This document shows, one piece after another, positions 57,189 through 64,000 of a DNA stretch of 64,000 bases; position 1 is the stretch's first letter; each line of letters opens with the position of its first letter. Source of the DNA: Sphaerotilus sulfidivorans (lineage in GTDB: Bacteria; Pseudomonadota; Gammaproteobacteria; Burkholderiales; Burkholderiaceae_C); assembly GCF_013426975.1 (NCBI RefSeq), contig NZ_JACCPY010000010.1, positions 1 to 64,000 of the forward strand, read 5' to 3'. Position numbers and translations under genes: made by a program. Under the pieces are notes generated by a model. The model was not told the DNA's origin and did not search any database. It saw nothing but the letters and a program-made list of their open reading frames with translations.

Positions 57189-57899
57189 TTAGGGACAGAC
57201 TGGATCCGCCTTGGACGACCGTGCCGGACGCCCCCGGGGACGCGGCGCCATCGGACGCTCGCAGGAGGCGCCCAGTTTTGCAAGAAACGCGCCAGAACCC
57301 AGCGCCCAACCCTTGGTGGCGCTGTCGGTGTGCTGCTGCACCTCCTCGGGCGTCAGCGGCTCGTCGAGCAGGCGCTGCCAGGCCAGTTCACGCTCGAAGG
57401 GCGTGTTGCCGAGCTGCCAGTGGCACAGATGCGTGCTCACCAGCGTGTCGCGCCGGCGCCCGAGATGGTGCATCGCGCTGGACCAGGCGTAGTCGCCCGC
57501 CGGCGTGGGCGGAATCAGGCGCTGGGGGTTCTGCTCGATGTAGCGCATGCAGGTCAGCAGGTGCGGCCCGTTCTCGATGACGGTGGCACGGAAGCGCCCG
57601 TCCCACAGCGTGCCGATGCGGCCATGGCGGCGGTTGAAGGCCGCGACATAGCGCCGGCCGATCGCCTGCAGCATCTTGCTCAGCGCCTCGGCGGTCGGCG
57701 GCGTCACCAGCAGGTGCAGATGGTCGTTCATCAGCACATAGGCATGCACCGCGACCCGGTGCAGCGCGGCCGACTCGCGCAGCGCGGCCAGGTAGGCCAG
57801 GCGGTCCTCGTCGTCGAGAAAGATCGGCTGGCGGTTGTGGCCGCGCTGGATGACATGGTGAGCAAGACCGGCGATGGAGAGGCGAGGCAGTCGGGCCAT
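57189..57899 (-). CDS. RAYT (REP-associated tyrosine transposase, IS200/IS605-like)
   Basis: A single-domain Y1-type HUH nuclease of 236 residues, like TnpA_REP enzymes tied to REP palindromes. The metal-binding His pair is H60 and H62 (NDHLHLLV), and the catalytic Tyr is Y120 (MRYIEQNPQ). [12 protein letters not shown] is also typical. All key residues are present, so it may be active. The start chosen begins [20 protein letters not shown]; the frame stays open 99 nt upstream. It is inserted between gltB and cysK. No IS ends were found. Confidence 0.88.
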   Translation of the reverse strand: MARLPRLSIAGLAHHVIQRGHNRQPIFLDDEDRLAYLAALRESAALHRVAVHAYVLMNDHLHLLVTPPTAEALSKMLQAIGRRYVAAFNRRHGRIGTLWDGRFRATVIENGPHLLTCMRYIEQNPQRLIPPTPAGDYAWSSAMHHLGRRRDTLVSTHLCHWQLGNTPFERELAWQRLLDEPLTPEEVQQHTDSATKGWALGSGAFLAKLGASCERPMAPRPRGRPARSSKADPVCP

Positions 57900-58032
57900 G
57901 AGCGGGAACCGGGACAGGTCGGATCGGACAGGGGGAGGCTTGGCCGACGGTGATGCTGTCGATGGGCCAGAATGCACATTTTCCACCCCCCATCCCATCT
58001 GTCACGCGCTCGTACCAGGGCAAGGAACTCCG

Positions 58033-58956
58033 ATGAAAGCTGACAACGTTCTCGCCACGATCGGCCGCACGCCGCACATCCGCGTCAACCGCCTGTTCGG
58101 CGCGGGCCATGAGGTCTGGATCAAGTCCGAGCGCGGCAATCCCGGCGGCTCGATCAAGGACCGCATCGCGCTGGCGATGATCGAGGACGCCGAGGCCAGC
58201 GGCGCGCTGCAGCCCGGCGGCACCATCGTCGAGCCGACCTCGGGCAACACCGGCGTCGGCCTGGCGATGGTGGCCGCGGTCAAGGGCTATCCGCTGGTGC
58301 TGGTGATGCCCGAGAGCATGAGCATCGAGCGCCGCCGCCTGATGCTGGCCTATGGCGCGAAGTTCGTGCTGACGCCGCGCGAGAAGGGCATGAAGGGCGC
58401 GATCGAGAAGGCGCAGGAGCTGGTCGCCGCCACGCCCGGCGCCTGGATGCCGCAGCAGTTCGAGAATCCGGCCAATGTCGCGGTGCATGTACGCACCACG
58501 GCGCAGGAGATCCTGGCCGACTTTCCCGAGGGTCTGGACGTGCTGATCACCGGCGTGGGCACCGGCGGCCACCTGTCGGGCTGCGCGCAGGTGCTCAAGG
58601 CAGCCTGGCCGAACCTGAAGGTGTTTGCGGTCGAGCCGGCGGCCTCGCCGGTCATCAGCGGCGGCGCGCCCGCGCCGCACCCGATCCAGGGCATCGGCGC
58701 CGGCTTCGTGCCGAAGAACCTGCACACCGATCTGCTCGACGGCGTGATCCAGGTCGAGGCCGAGGCCGCACGCGAGATGGCCCGCCGCAGCGCCCGCGAG
58801 GAAGGTCTGCTGGTGGGCATCTCCAGCGGCGCCACGCTGGCGGCCATCGCCCAGAAGCTGGCCGAGCTGCCGGCCGGCAGCCGCGTGCTCGGCTTCAACT
58901 ACGACACCGGCGAGCGCTATCTGTCGATCGAGGGTTTCCTGCCGGTCGAGGGCTGA
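58033..58956 (+). CDS. cysK: O-acetylserine sulfhydrylase (cysteine synthase)
   Basis: Makes cysteine from O-acetylserine and sulfide. The 307-residue PLP enzyme has the Schiff-base Lys42 ([12 protein letters not shown]), the substrate-binding TSGNTG (69-74), and [15 protein letters not shown] precedes the ATG. The length and SIKDR context place it with CysK rather than CysM, though CysM remains possible. It converges on the HupE-like gene, 15 nt away. Confidence 0.93.
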   Translation: MKADNVLATIGRTPHIRVNRLFGAGHEVWIKSERGNPGGSIKDRIALAMIEDAEASGALQPGGTIVEPTSGNTGVGLAMVAAVKGYPLVLVMPESMSIERRRLMLAYGAKFVLTPREKGMKGAIEKAQELVAATPGAWMPQQFENPANVAVHVRTTAQEILADFPEGLDVLITGVGTGGHLSGCAQVLKAAWPNLKVFAVEPAASPVISGGAPAPHPIQGIGAGFVPKNLHTDLLDGVIQVEAEAAREMARRSAREEGLLVGISSGATLAAIAQKLAELPAGSRVLGFNYDTGERYLSIEGFLPVEG

Positions 58957-58971
58957 GCCCCGCGCCGCCGC

Positions 58972-60159
58972 TCAGAGCTGCGGCAGCAGCGACAGGTCCA
59001 GGCCGCGCTCGGCGGTCCAGACCAGCGCCAGCAGCGCGATCGCGCCCGAGCCGCCCTGCACCGCCAGCCGCCGATAGGCCGGCGCATGGCGCAGCGCGAT
59101 CGCCAGCGGCAGCAGCAGCGCCACCAGCGCGAGCTGGCCCAGCTCCACACCGAGATTGAAGCCCAGCAGCTGCAGCAGCAGCTGGTCCTCGCGCAGGCCG
59201 AGGTCCTGCAGCGGTCCGGCGAAGCCCACGCCGTGGATCAGCCCGAACAGGCCGACCAGCGGCCAGCGCGGCCCGGGCAGCAGCGGCCGCAGGTTGTCGA
59301 GCGCCGCCAGCAGCACACTGACGGCGATCAGCGCCTCCACCCAGCGCGTGGGCGGCGGCAGCACCCCGACGGTGACCAGCCCGAGCGTCAGCGAATGCGC
59401 CAGCGTGAAGGTGCTGACCAGCACCAGGGCCTCGCGCCAGGCCGCCGATGCGGTCTCGCGCGGCGTCCAGCCATCGCCCTCGCGGCGCCAGACCGCCACC
59501 AGCAGCAGCGTGACCAGGAACAGGATGTGATCCAGGCCGATGGCGATGTGGTGCATGCCCTCGCGGACGAAGTCGAGAAAGCCGCCGCCCGCCTGCGCCA
59601 GCATCCAGGACCGCTCGCCCTCGCCGGCAATCAGCACGGCAGCCTGCCCGTCTGACGCCGGCTGCCCGGCCGTCTCCGCCACAGCGATGTTCAGCAGGCC
59701 GCGGTGGCTCGGATCGGTGCGGGCGAACAGCCGGTAGTCGAGCTGCGCCACCTGGACCGGGGCCGCACAGGCCCAGCTGCTGCGCAGCACCAGGTGCTGG
59801 CCATCGGCATGGCGCTCGACCTGCATCGGTGCGCGTGCGCTCAGGCGGCAGTCGGCGCCGTCGGCACGCGGCTGCAGCGCCGCATCGACCAGGCGGATGA
59901 TGTCGGCCTCGCGGGAGCGGATTTCGCCCCAGCGCAGCACACCGTCGTCATCGGTATCCAGAACCAGCTCGCGGTCGAGGTCACGCAGCGACAGGTCGAT
60001 GCGCTGCTCGATGCGCTCGCCGTCGATGCGCCAGTTCAGATAGGCATCGCTGGCCTGATGCGCCCGGGCCGGCGCCAGCGCGACGAACAGCAGCACCAGC
60101 ACGGCCAGCAGATGCCCTGGCCACAGCATCGGATGCATGGCGGCAGATCGGATCTTCAT
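58972..60159 (-). CDS. HupE/UreJ-family membrane protein
   Basis: The 395-residue product has a signal or membrane helix (about residues 12-33, ending ARA-HQ). A periplasmic domain of about 160 residues follows. The HupE/UreJ_2 (PF13795-type) membrane part has HHIAIGLDHILFLVTLLL, SLTLGLVTVGVLPPP and LFGLIHGVGFAGPLQ, the His-rich motifs of proposed nickel or cobalt carriers. Metal transport is inferred, since no hydrogenase or urease gene is present. The ATG overlaps the stop of the TPR gene (ATGA). It is the last gene of the cluster that starts beyond the right edge. Confidence 0.85.
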   Translation of the reverse strand: MKIRSAAMHPMLWPGHLLAVLVLLFVALAPARAHQASDAYLNWRIDGERIEQRIDLSLRDLDRELVLDTDDDGVLRWGEIRSREADIIRLVDAALQPRADGADCRLSARAPMQVERHADGQHLVLRSSWACAAPVQVAQLDYRLFARTDPSHRGLLNIAVAETAGQPASDGQAAVLIAGEGERSWMLAQAGGGFLDFVREGMHHIAIGLDHILFLVTLLLVAVWRREGDGWTPRETASAAWREALVLVSTFTLAHSLTLGLVTVGVLPPPTRWVEALIAVSVLLAALDNLRPLLPGPRWPLVGLFGLIHGVGFAGPLQDLGLREDQLLLQLLGFNLGVELGQLALVALLLPLAIALRHAPAYRRLAVQGGSGAIALLALVWTAERGLDLSLLPQL

Positions 60160-61406
60160 GTGCGTTCTCCCGGACGCCGGACACCGTCGGCAGCCGCGTC
60201 GGTCGGGGCGGCGCGCAGTCTCACGTCGACACGCGCCGGATCGCGGGTCCAGGCCTGCAGCAGCCGCACCGCCTGCGCGGTCTGGCCGGCACGCAGCGCG
60301 CTGCGCCACAGCAGCACCGCATCGGCCGGCTCGCGCTGGCCCGCCCAGTTCTCCTGGGCCAGCGTCCAGGCGCGGGCCGGATCGCGGCCCACATCCAGCG
60401 CCAGGCGCGCTTCTTCACGCAGATGCGGCTCGCCACGGCGGCGTGCCGCATCCAGCCGCGCTGTCATGCCCGACAGCACCGCAGCGGCCCGCGCATCGCC
60501 CAGGCGATGCAGCGCGATCGCGCGGCGCAGCTGCAGCGCGTCGGCCTCGACTGGGCCGACCGACACCGCCGCCAGCGCCTCGGCAGCGCGGCCGCGGTCG
60601 AGCAGCCAGTCGGCCCGCGCCGCCTGCGCATAGGGATCACCGCCCTGCCCGGCCGCCTGGGCCAGCAGCCGCTCGGCCTCGGTGTCATCGCCCAGCCGCA
60701 CCGCCAGCTCGGCGCGCACCAGCGCCAGCCAGCGGTCATCGGGCGCCTGACGGGCCAGCGCGTCCAGACGAAGATCGGCCTGGCGCGGATCGAGGTCGCC
60801 GCGCAGGCTGTCGATCTCGACCGCACAGACCTCGGCCGCCCGGGCCAGCCCCGCACCGGCGGCCGCCAGCTCGGGCGCCTGCAGGGCGCGGCAGGCGCGC
60901 GCCGCCTCGGCCAGCCGCCCCTGCACCTGCAGCACCGCGACCTGCGTCAGCCCGGCCTGGGCCCGCAGCGCCAGCGGCACCGACGCGTCGCCCACCAAGG
61001 CATGCAGGTCGAGCAGCGCAGGCGCGAACTCATGCCGCGCCTGCAGGATCGTGGCGCGCAGCAGCCGCACCGGCGCAGGTGCCTCGCGCTGCGCCCACCA
61101 CGGCGACAGCGCGGCCTGTGCGGCGCCGTACTCGCGCGGATCGCCCTCGCGGCGGGCGCGGTCGATCGCCTCGCGCGCCACCGACAGCGCCAGCGGCAGA
61201 CGCGAGGGATCGCGCTGCAGCTCGGCACGGGCGCGGCGCTCGGCCAGACCGGGTCGGGCCGGCAGCCGCTCGACCACCTCCGCGTCGGACGCCGGCGTGA
61301 ACGGCGCCGCCAGCAGCGGCCCGGCGAGGGCCAGCAGGAGGATCAGCGCCAGACGGGGAGCCCGCAGGCGCGAGGCGGTGTGCGGCGGCGCGGAGGCGAT
61401 GGGCAT
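60156..61406 (-). CDS. Secreted TPR protein of unknown function
   Basis: A 416-residue protein with a signal peptide (residues about 15-34, LALILLLALAGPLLA) followed by Ala/Arg/Leu-rich helical repeats. These resemble degenerate TPRs (for example AEALAAVSVGPVEADALQLRRAIALHRLGD). No catalytic motif is seen, so it is probably a periplasmic scaffold. The ATG was chosen because AGGAG lies 8 nt upstream; a GTG 6 nt earlier is too close to it. It follows the small lipoprotein by 21 nt and overlaps the HupE-like gene by 4 nt. Confidence 0.7.
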   Translation of the reverse strand: MPIASAPPHTASRLRAPRLALILLLALAGPLLAAPFTPASDAEVVERLPARPGLAERRARAELQRDPSRLPLALSVAREAIDRARREGDPREYGAAQAALSPWWAQREAPAPVRLLRATILQARHEFAPALLDLHALVGDASVPLALRAQAGLTQVAVLQVQGRLAEAARACRALQAPELAAAGAGLARAAEVCAVEIDSLRGDLDPRQADLRLDALARQAPDDRWLALVRAELAVRLGDDTEAERLLAQAAGQGGDPYAQAARADWLLDRGRAAEALAAVSVGPVEADALQLRRAIALHRLGDARAAAVLSGMTARLDAARRRGEPHLREEARLALDVGRDPARAWTLAQENWAGQREPADAVLLWRSALRAGQTAQAVRLLQAWTRDPARVDVRLRAAPTDAAADGVRRPGERT

Positions 61407-61427
61407 CGGCACAGCTCCTGGCGCCGC

Positions 61428-61712
61428 TCAGCGCAGCTCGACCGGCTCGGCGGTCTCGGAGGTCGGCGGCACGACCATCGCCAGATCGATCGGCTCGGCG
61501 GTGTCGTCGGACTGGGCCAGCAGCGCCGAGGCGAAGCCGCTGTAGGCCTCGGCCGAGACGGTGGCGCTGGCCGGCACCTCGGTGATGACGGTCGCGCCGG
61601 CATGGGCCGCGGTGTCGCCGCTGCCGCCGCCGCAGGCCGCCAGCAGCAGGGCCAGGCCGGCCGCGCCCAGAAGGCGGCCGCCGCGGCGGCGCCAGGACAG
61701 GCAAGAGGTCAT
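61428..61712 (-). CDS. Small predicted lipoprotein
   Basis: A 94-residue product with a lipoprotein signal (RRGGRLLGAAGLALLLAAC, Cys27) followed by GGGSGDTAAHAG and an Ala/Thr/Glu-rich tail with no recognised domain. The low-complexity mature part suggests a tether or structural element. It sits between the DUF4331 and TPR genes, 47 nt after the former, and is probably co-transcribed. The function is unknown. Confidence 0.65.
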   Translation of the reverse strand: MTSCLSWRRRGGRLLGAAGLALLLAACGGGSGDTAAHAGATVITEVPASATVSAEAYSGFASALLAQSDDTAEPIDLAMVVPPTSETAEPVELR

Positions 61713-61759
61713 GGTGATGCTCCGGATGAGGATGGTGGAATGCGCGTTCGCCTCGCGGC

Positions 61760-63304
61760 TCACTTGCTGCCGGGCACCGGCGTGTTCAGGTAGGGAAAGC
61801 CGGACAGCAGCGGCACGACACCCTGGTCGACCGCGTCATGCAGCTTCAGCGCCGTCGCGCCCAGCGGCACCGCGGACGGACGGCAGGCCGAGCCGAAGCC
61901 GAGCTTGTCGGTGTCGCCATTGGCCAGGCACAGCCCGCCCATCACCGCCACCAGCGAGATGTCGACCACATCGTCCTTGGGCCGGCGGCCATTCGGAAAG
62001 CCGGCGTTGTCGTTGCCGCCGGCCAGCAGGTTGCCGACGATGCCGAGCCGGTTCTGCTCGGCGTAGGCCACCGGCGCGATGCCGGTGTTCAGCCGCAGCA
62101 TTTCCGAGGCGACGACGTTCTTCGGCTGGTTCACGCCCTTGATGCCGGTCAGGAAGGTGGTGACCAGATCGGTGCGCGGCAGGTTGGTCGGCGCGGTCTT
62201 CGGCAGGTTCAGCGCGATCTCCAGCAGCGCCGGCAGCGTCGGATGGGTCACATAGTCGGCGAACTGCGCGTCGCCCGAGGGCTTCGAGGCGTTGAAGCGG
62301 TCCTTGTCCTTCAGCCCGATGACCACCTCGTTGACCAGGGGCATGCCCAGGCGAGACACCTGCGTCCAGGCACCGCCGGCGCGCTCGCTGGCCTGATGCC
62401 CGCTGCCGGGCTTGCCGTCGATCAGCCGGGCCTGGCGCAGGCTGGCGCTGGTCCAGCCGCCGATCACGTCGTCGCCGTTGGTCAGGCAGCTGCGGTGGAT
62501 CTCCAGCGCGATCGCGGTGACGTTCTTCGCGCCGAGCGGGTTGGGCACCGCGCCGGTCAGCGCCGGATCGGTGATGACCGAGACCGGCGCGTTGACCAGG
62601 TCGAAGACCGGACCGAGATTGACCGCGAACGGATCCTGGCGCTGGCCGACAAACATCCGTCCCGGCGTCGCGCAGCCCGGAATCGCGACCGCATGCACAT
62701 GCTTGGCGGCGTAGCCGGGATAGTCGGGAATCGTCTTGACGCCGATGTTGTCGACCGGCTTGGCAAAGGTCTCGCTGCCGGTGCCGACCTGGGTCAGCGC
62801 CTGGCGGGTGCCGGTGCGGCGGTCGCCGCGCACCACCTGCACGGTGTAGGTCTCGGCCAGCTGCAGGTTCGGGTCGCCCACCTGCGAGACCTGGCCGGAC
62901 TGGACCAGCGGAATGCCCACCGAGCGGTCGCCGATCTTCAGGCTGGTGCCGGCGCCGCCGTTGGACAGGGTGTTGCGGAAGCGGAACTGGAAGCTCAGGT
63001 CCTCCTTCGCGTCCCCGTTGTTGTCGATGTGGATCTCGTAGAGCGCGTTCGGATCGAGCGCGAAGTAGTTCGGGCCGCCGTAGGCGTCCTGCAGCGGCAG
63101 GTAGTTGGCGATCAGCGTGACGAAGTCGGAGCGGCCGGCCTCGTAGCTGCGGAACATGTAGAAGTCGCTGGCGTCGACCTTCGGGGCGGTGGTGATGAAG
63201 GGCGCCTCGCGGTGGCTGGAAGCAAGTGCGGAACCGGAAAGCAGCGTCAGGGCCAGCGGGAGGGCAGCCAGCGGGCCGCCGATGCGTTGCAGGGTCGTCG
63301 ACAA
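61760..63304 (-). CDS. DUF4331-domain secreted protein
   Basis: A 514-residue exported protein. After a signal peptide ending ALA-SS it shows the DUF4331 hallmark SHREAPFITTAPKVDASDFYMF. Further along it has YEIHIDNNGDAKEDLSFQFRF, with possible metal-binding Asp/Asn. The role of the family is unknown. The TTG start was chosen because AAGGAG lies 7 nt upstream and it begins the signal peptide directly. An ATG 60 nt upstream (63364) would add a Pro/Arg-rich stretch that spoils the signal. It is the second gene after the anti-sigma gene. Confidence 0.88.
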   Translation of the reverse strand: MSTTLQRIGGPLAALPLALTLLSGSALASSHREAPFITTAPKVDASDFYMFRSYEAGRSDFVTLIANYLPLQDAYGGPNYFALDPNALYEIHIDNNGDAKEDLSFQFRFRNTLSNGGAGTSLKIGDRSVGIPLVQSGQVSQVGDPNLQLAETYTVQVVRGDRRTGTRQALTQVGTGSETFAKPVDNIGVKTIPDYPGYAAKHVHAVAIPGCATPGRMFVGQRQDPFAVNLGPVFDLVNAPVSVITDPALTGAVPNPLGAKNVTAIALEIHRSCLTNGDDVIGGWTSASLRQARLIDGKPGSGHQASERAGGAWTQVSRLGMPLVNEVVIGLKDKDRFNASKPSGDAQFADYVTHPTLPALLEIALNLPKTAPTNLPRTDLVTTFLTGIKGVNQPKNVVASEMLRLNTGIAPVAYAEQNRLGIVGNLLAGGNDNAGFPNGRRPKDDVVDISLVAVMGGLCLANGDTDKLGFGSACRPSAVPLGATALKLHDAVDQGVVPLLSGFPYLNTPVPGSK

Positions 63305-63465
63305 GATCTGTCTCCTTGGAGCCGGGTCGGGAAAGCGGACGGGGGTGACACCGCGATGCGGCATCTGTCCATTCCCTACGCACCCCGGACAGGAGCGGAT
63401 GCAGCCCCACGATTCAGGGGGTCTTTCGACGTCAGACCCGGTCGGATGCCGGATCGGACTCCGGA

Positions 63466-64000
63466 TCAGATGCCGATCTGGCCGACCGAGACGACCGGCC
63501 CGGTCGGCTGGCCGGTGGGCGAGCCGCCCGCGGGCTCGACGCTGATCGCGAAGGCGCGGGTATCGTCGAGCAGCCGAGCCCGGCGCAGCACGGTCTGTCC
63601 GTGCGCATCGACCAGACCGAGCGAGCGCGGCGCCCCGTCGGCCGGCAGCGCCCACAGCTCCAGCGCACGCCCGGTCTCGAGCGGGACCAGATCGATCGGA
63701 CGCAGCACCAGGGCCTGGCCATCGGCGCTGACGCTGGCGACGAAGCTGGCGTGCATCACTCCGCCCCCCGATCCGCCACCCGACTTCGGGCTGGCTCCCA
63801 GCACCACCACGATCGGCGCACCGTCCGGATCGGCGGACGGCGGCTGCAGCATCAGCACCGCCATGCCCAGCGCTGCCGCGCTCGCCAGGCCGCTGAGCAG
63901 GCGCCACGGCAGCAGCTGCTGCCACCAGCGTGCGGGCGCCTCGTCGGGCGCCGGTGCCGGCTCGCCGAACAGGCGCCGCTCGATCTGCTGCCAGACCCGG
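63466..64000 (-). CDS. Anti-sigma factor (RskA C-terminal domain), 5' end cut by window
   Basis: At least 178 residues. The visible part has WWQQLLPWRLLSGLASAAAL leading into a membrane helix (GMAVLML). A periplasmic RskA-like domain follows with LELWALPADGAPRSLGLVDA and VEPAGGSPTGQPTGPVV, typical of anti-sigma-K proteins. The N-terminal zinc-binding or sigma-binding part is outside the window, and the partner ECF sigma gene should lie just beyond the right edge. It is 161 nt upstream of the DUF4331 gene, which it may control. Confidence 0.82.
   Translation of the reverse strand, partial: RVWQQIERRLFGEPAPAPDEAPARWWQQLLPWRLLSGLASAAALGMAVLMLQPPSADPDGAPIVVVLGASPKSGGGSGGGVMHASFVASVSADGQALVLRPIDLVPLETGRALELWALPADGAPRSLGLVDAHGQTVLRRARLLDDTRAFAISVEPAGGSPTGQPTGPVVSVGQIGI

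Noticed and set aside
61836-63410. Minus-strand open frame inside the DUF4331 gene in a different frame
   Set aside because: Arg/Gly/Ala-rich shadow of the real DUF4331 frame.

Overview
The window reads as a GC-rich betaproteobacterial chromosome segment, most likely order Burkholderiales. The evidence is the betaproteobacterial 16S rRNA 5' end at position 1-64, an FlhDC-type flagellar hierarchy, an incomplete regulatory PTS (EI, HPr and a mannose-family EIIA), an mla operon with mlaA inside it, and an acyl-CoA-binding protein. Genus cannot be assigned from this sequence.

Layout. 1-360: start of an rRNA operon on the minus strand with its boxA leader. 362-4504: ptsI, an OlsB-like acyltransferase, ptsH, EIIA and a lipoprotein. 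4556-16971: a minus-strand flagellar operon fliF-G-H-I-J-K-L-M-N-O-P-Q-R, with fliE divergent. 17067-23340: ycgR-fliT-fliS, an O-GlcNAc-transferase-like gene, fliD and a very short flagellin. 23731-30513: an unknown TPR protein, flhDC, and three glycosyltransferase/methyltransferase genes. 30660-33650: motA-motB-cheY-cheZ. 33757-40491: metabolic and accessory genes (ACBP, metallo-aminopeptidase lipoprotein, molybdopterin oxidoreductase, M20 amidohydrolase, isochorismatase-like hydrolase, GlxA-type regulator and an orphan small ORF). 40513-45818: pgi, tal, zwf and hexR. 45835-49862: mlaFEDACB. 49963-57063: a methyltransferase and gltBD. 57121-57899: a RAYT-type transposase with a REP-like palindrome. 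58033-58956: cysK. 58972-64000: an uncharacterised HupE/TPR/lipoprotein/DUF4331/anti-sigma cluster.

How it fits together. FlhDC would switch on the export-apparatus and basal-body operon and then sigma-28. I find five sequences built like sigma-28 promoters (TCAA/TCAG, 15-16 nt, then a CCGA-like -10). They lie before fliST-ycgR, fliC, the glycosyltransferase-methyltransferase fusion, an intergenic stretch ending in a strong terminator, and motAB. This ties the sugar-modifying genes to late flagellar expression and suggests a glycosylated, possibly methylated flagellin. The intergenic promoter-terminator pair looks like an undescribed flagellar small RNA. The fliC leader has a hairpin with GGA in its loop plus a GGA Shine-Dalgarno, the layout expected for CsrA control.

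The strongest candidates for undescribed biology are (1) the flagellin glycan-modification set, (2) the sigma-28 small RNA candidate and (3) the anti-sigma/DUF4331/lipoprotein/TPR/HupE cluster at the right edge. All functional statements come from reading the sequence and from family knowledge; no searches were run.
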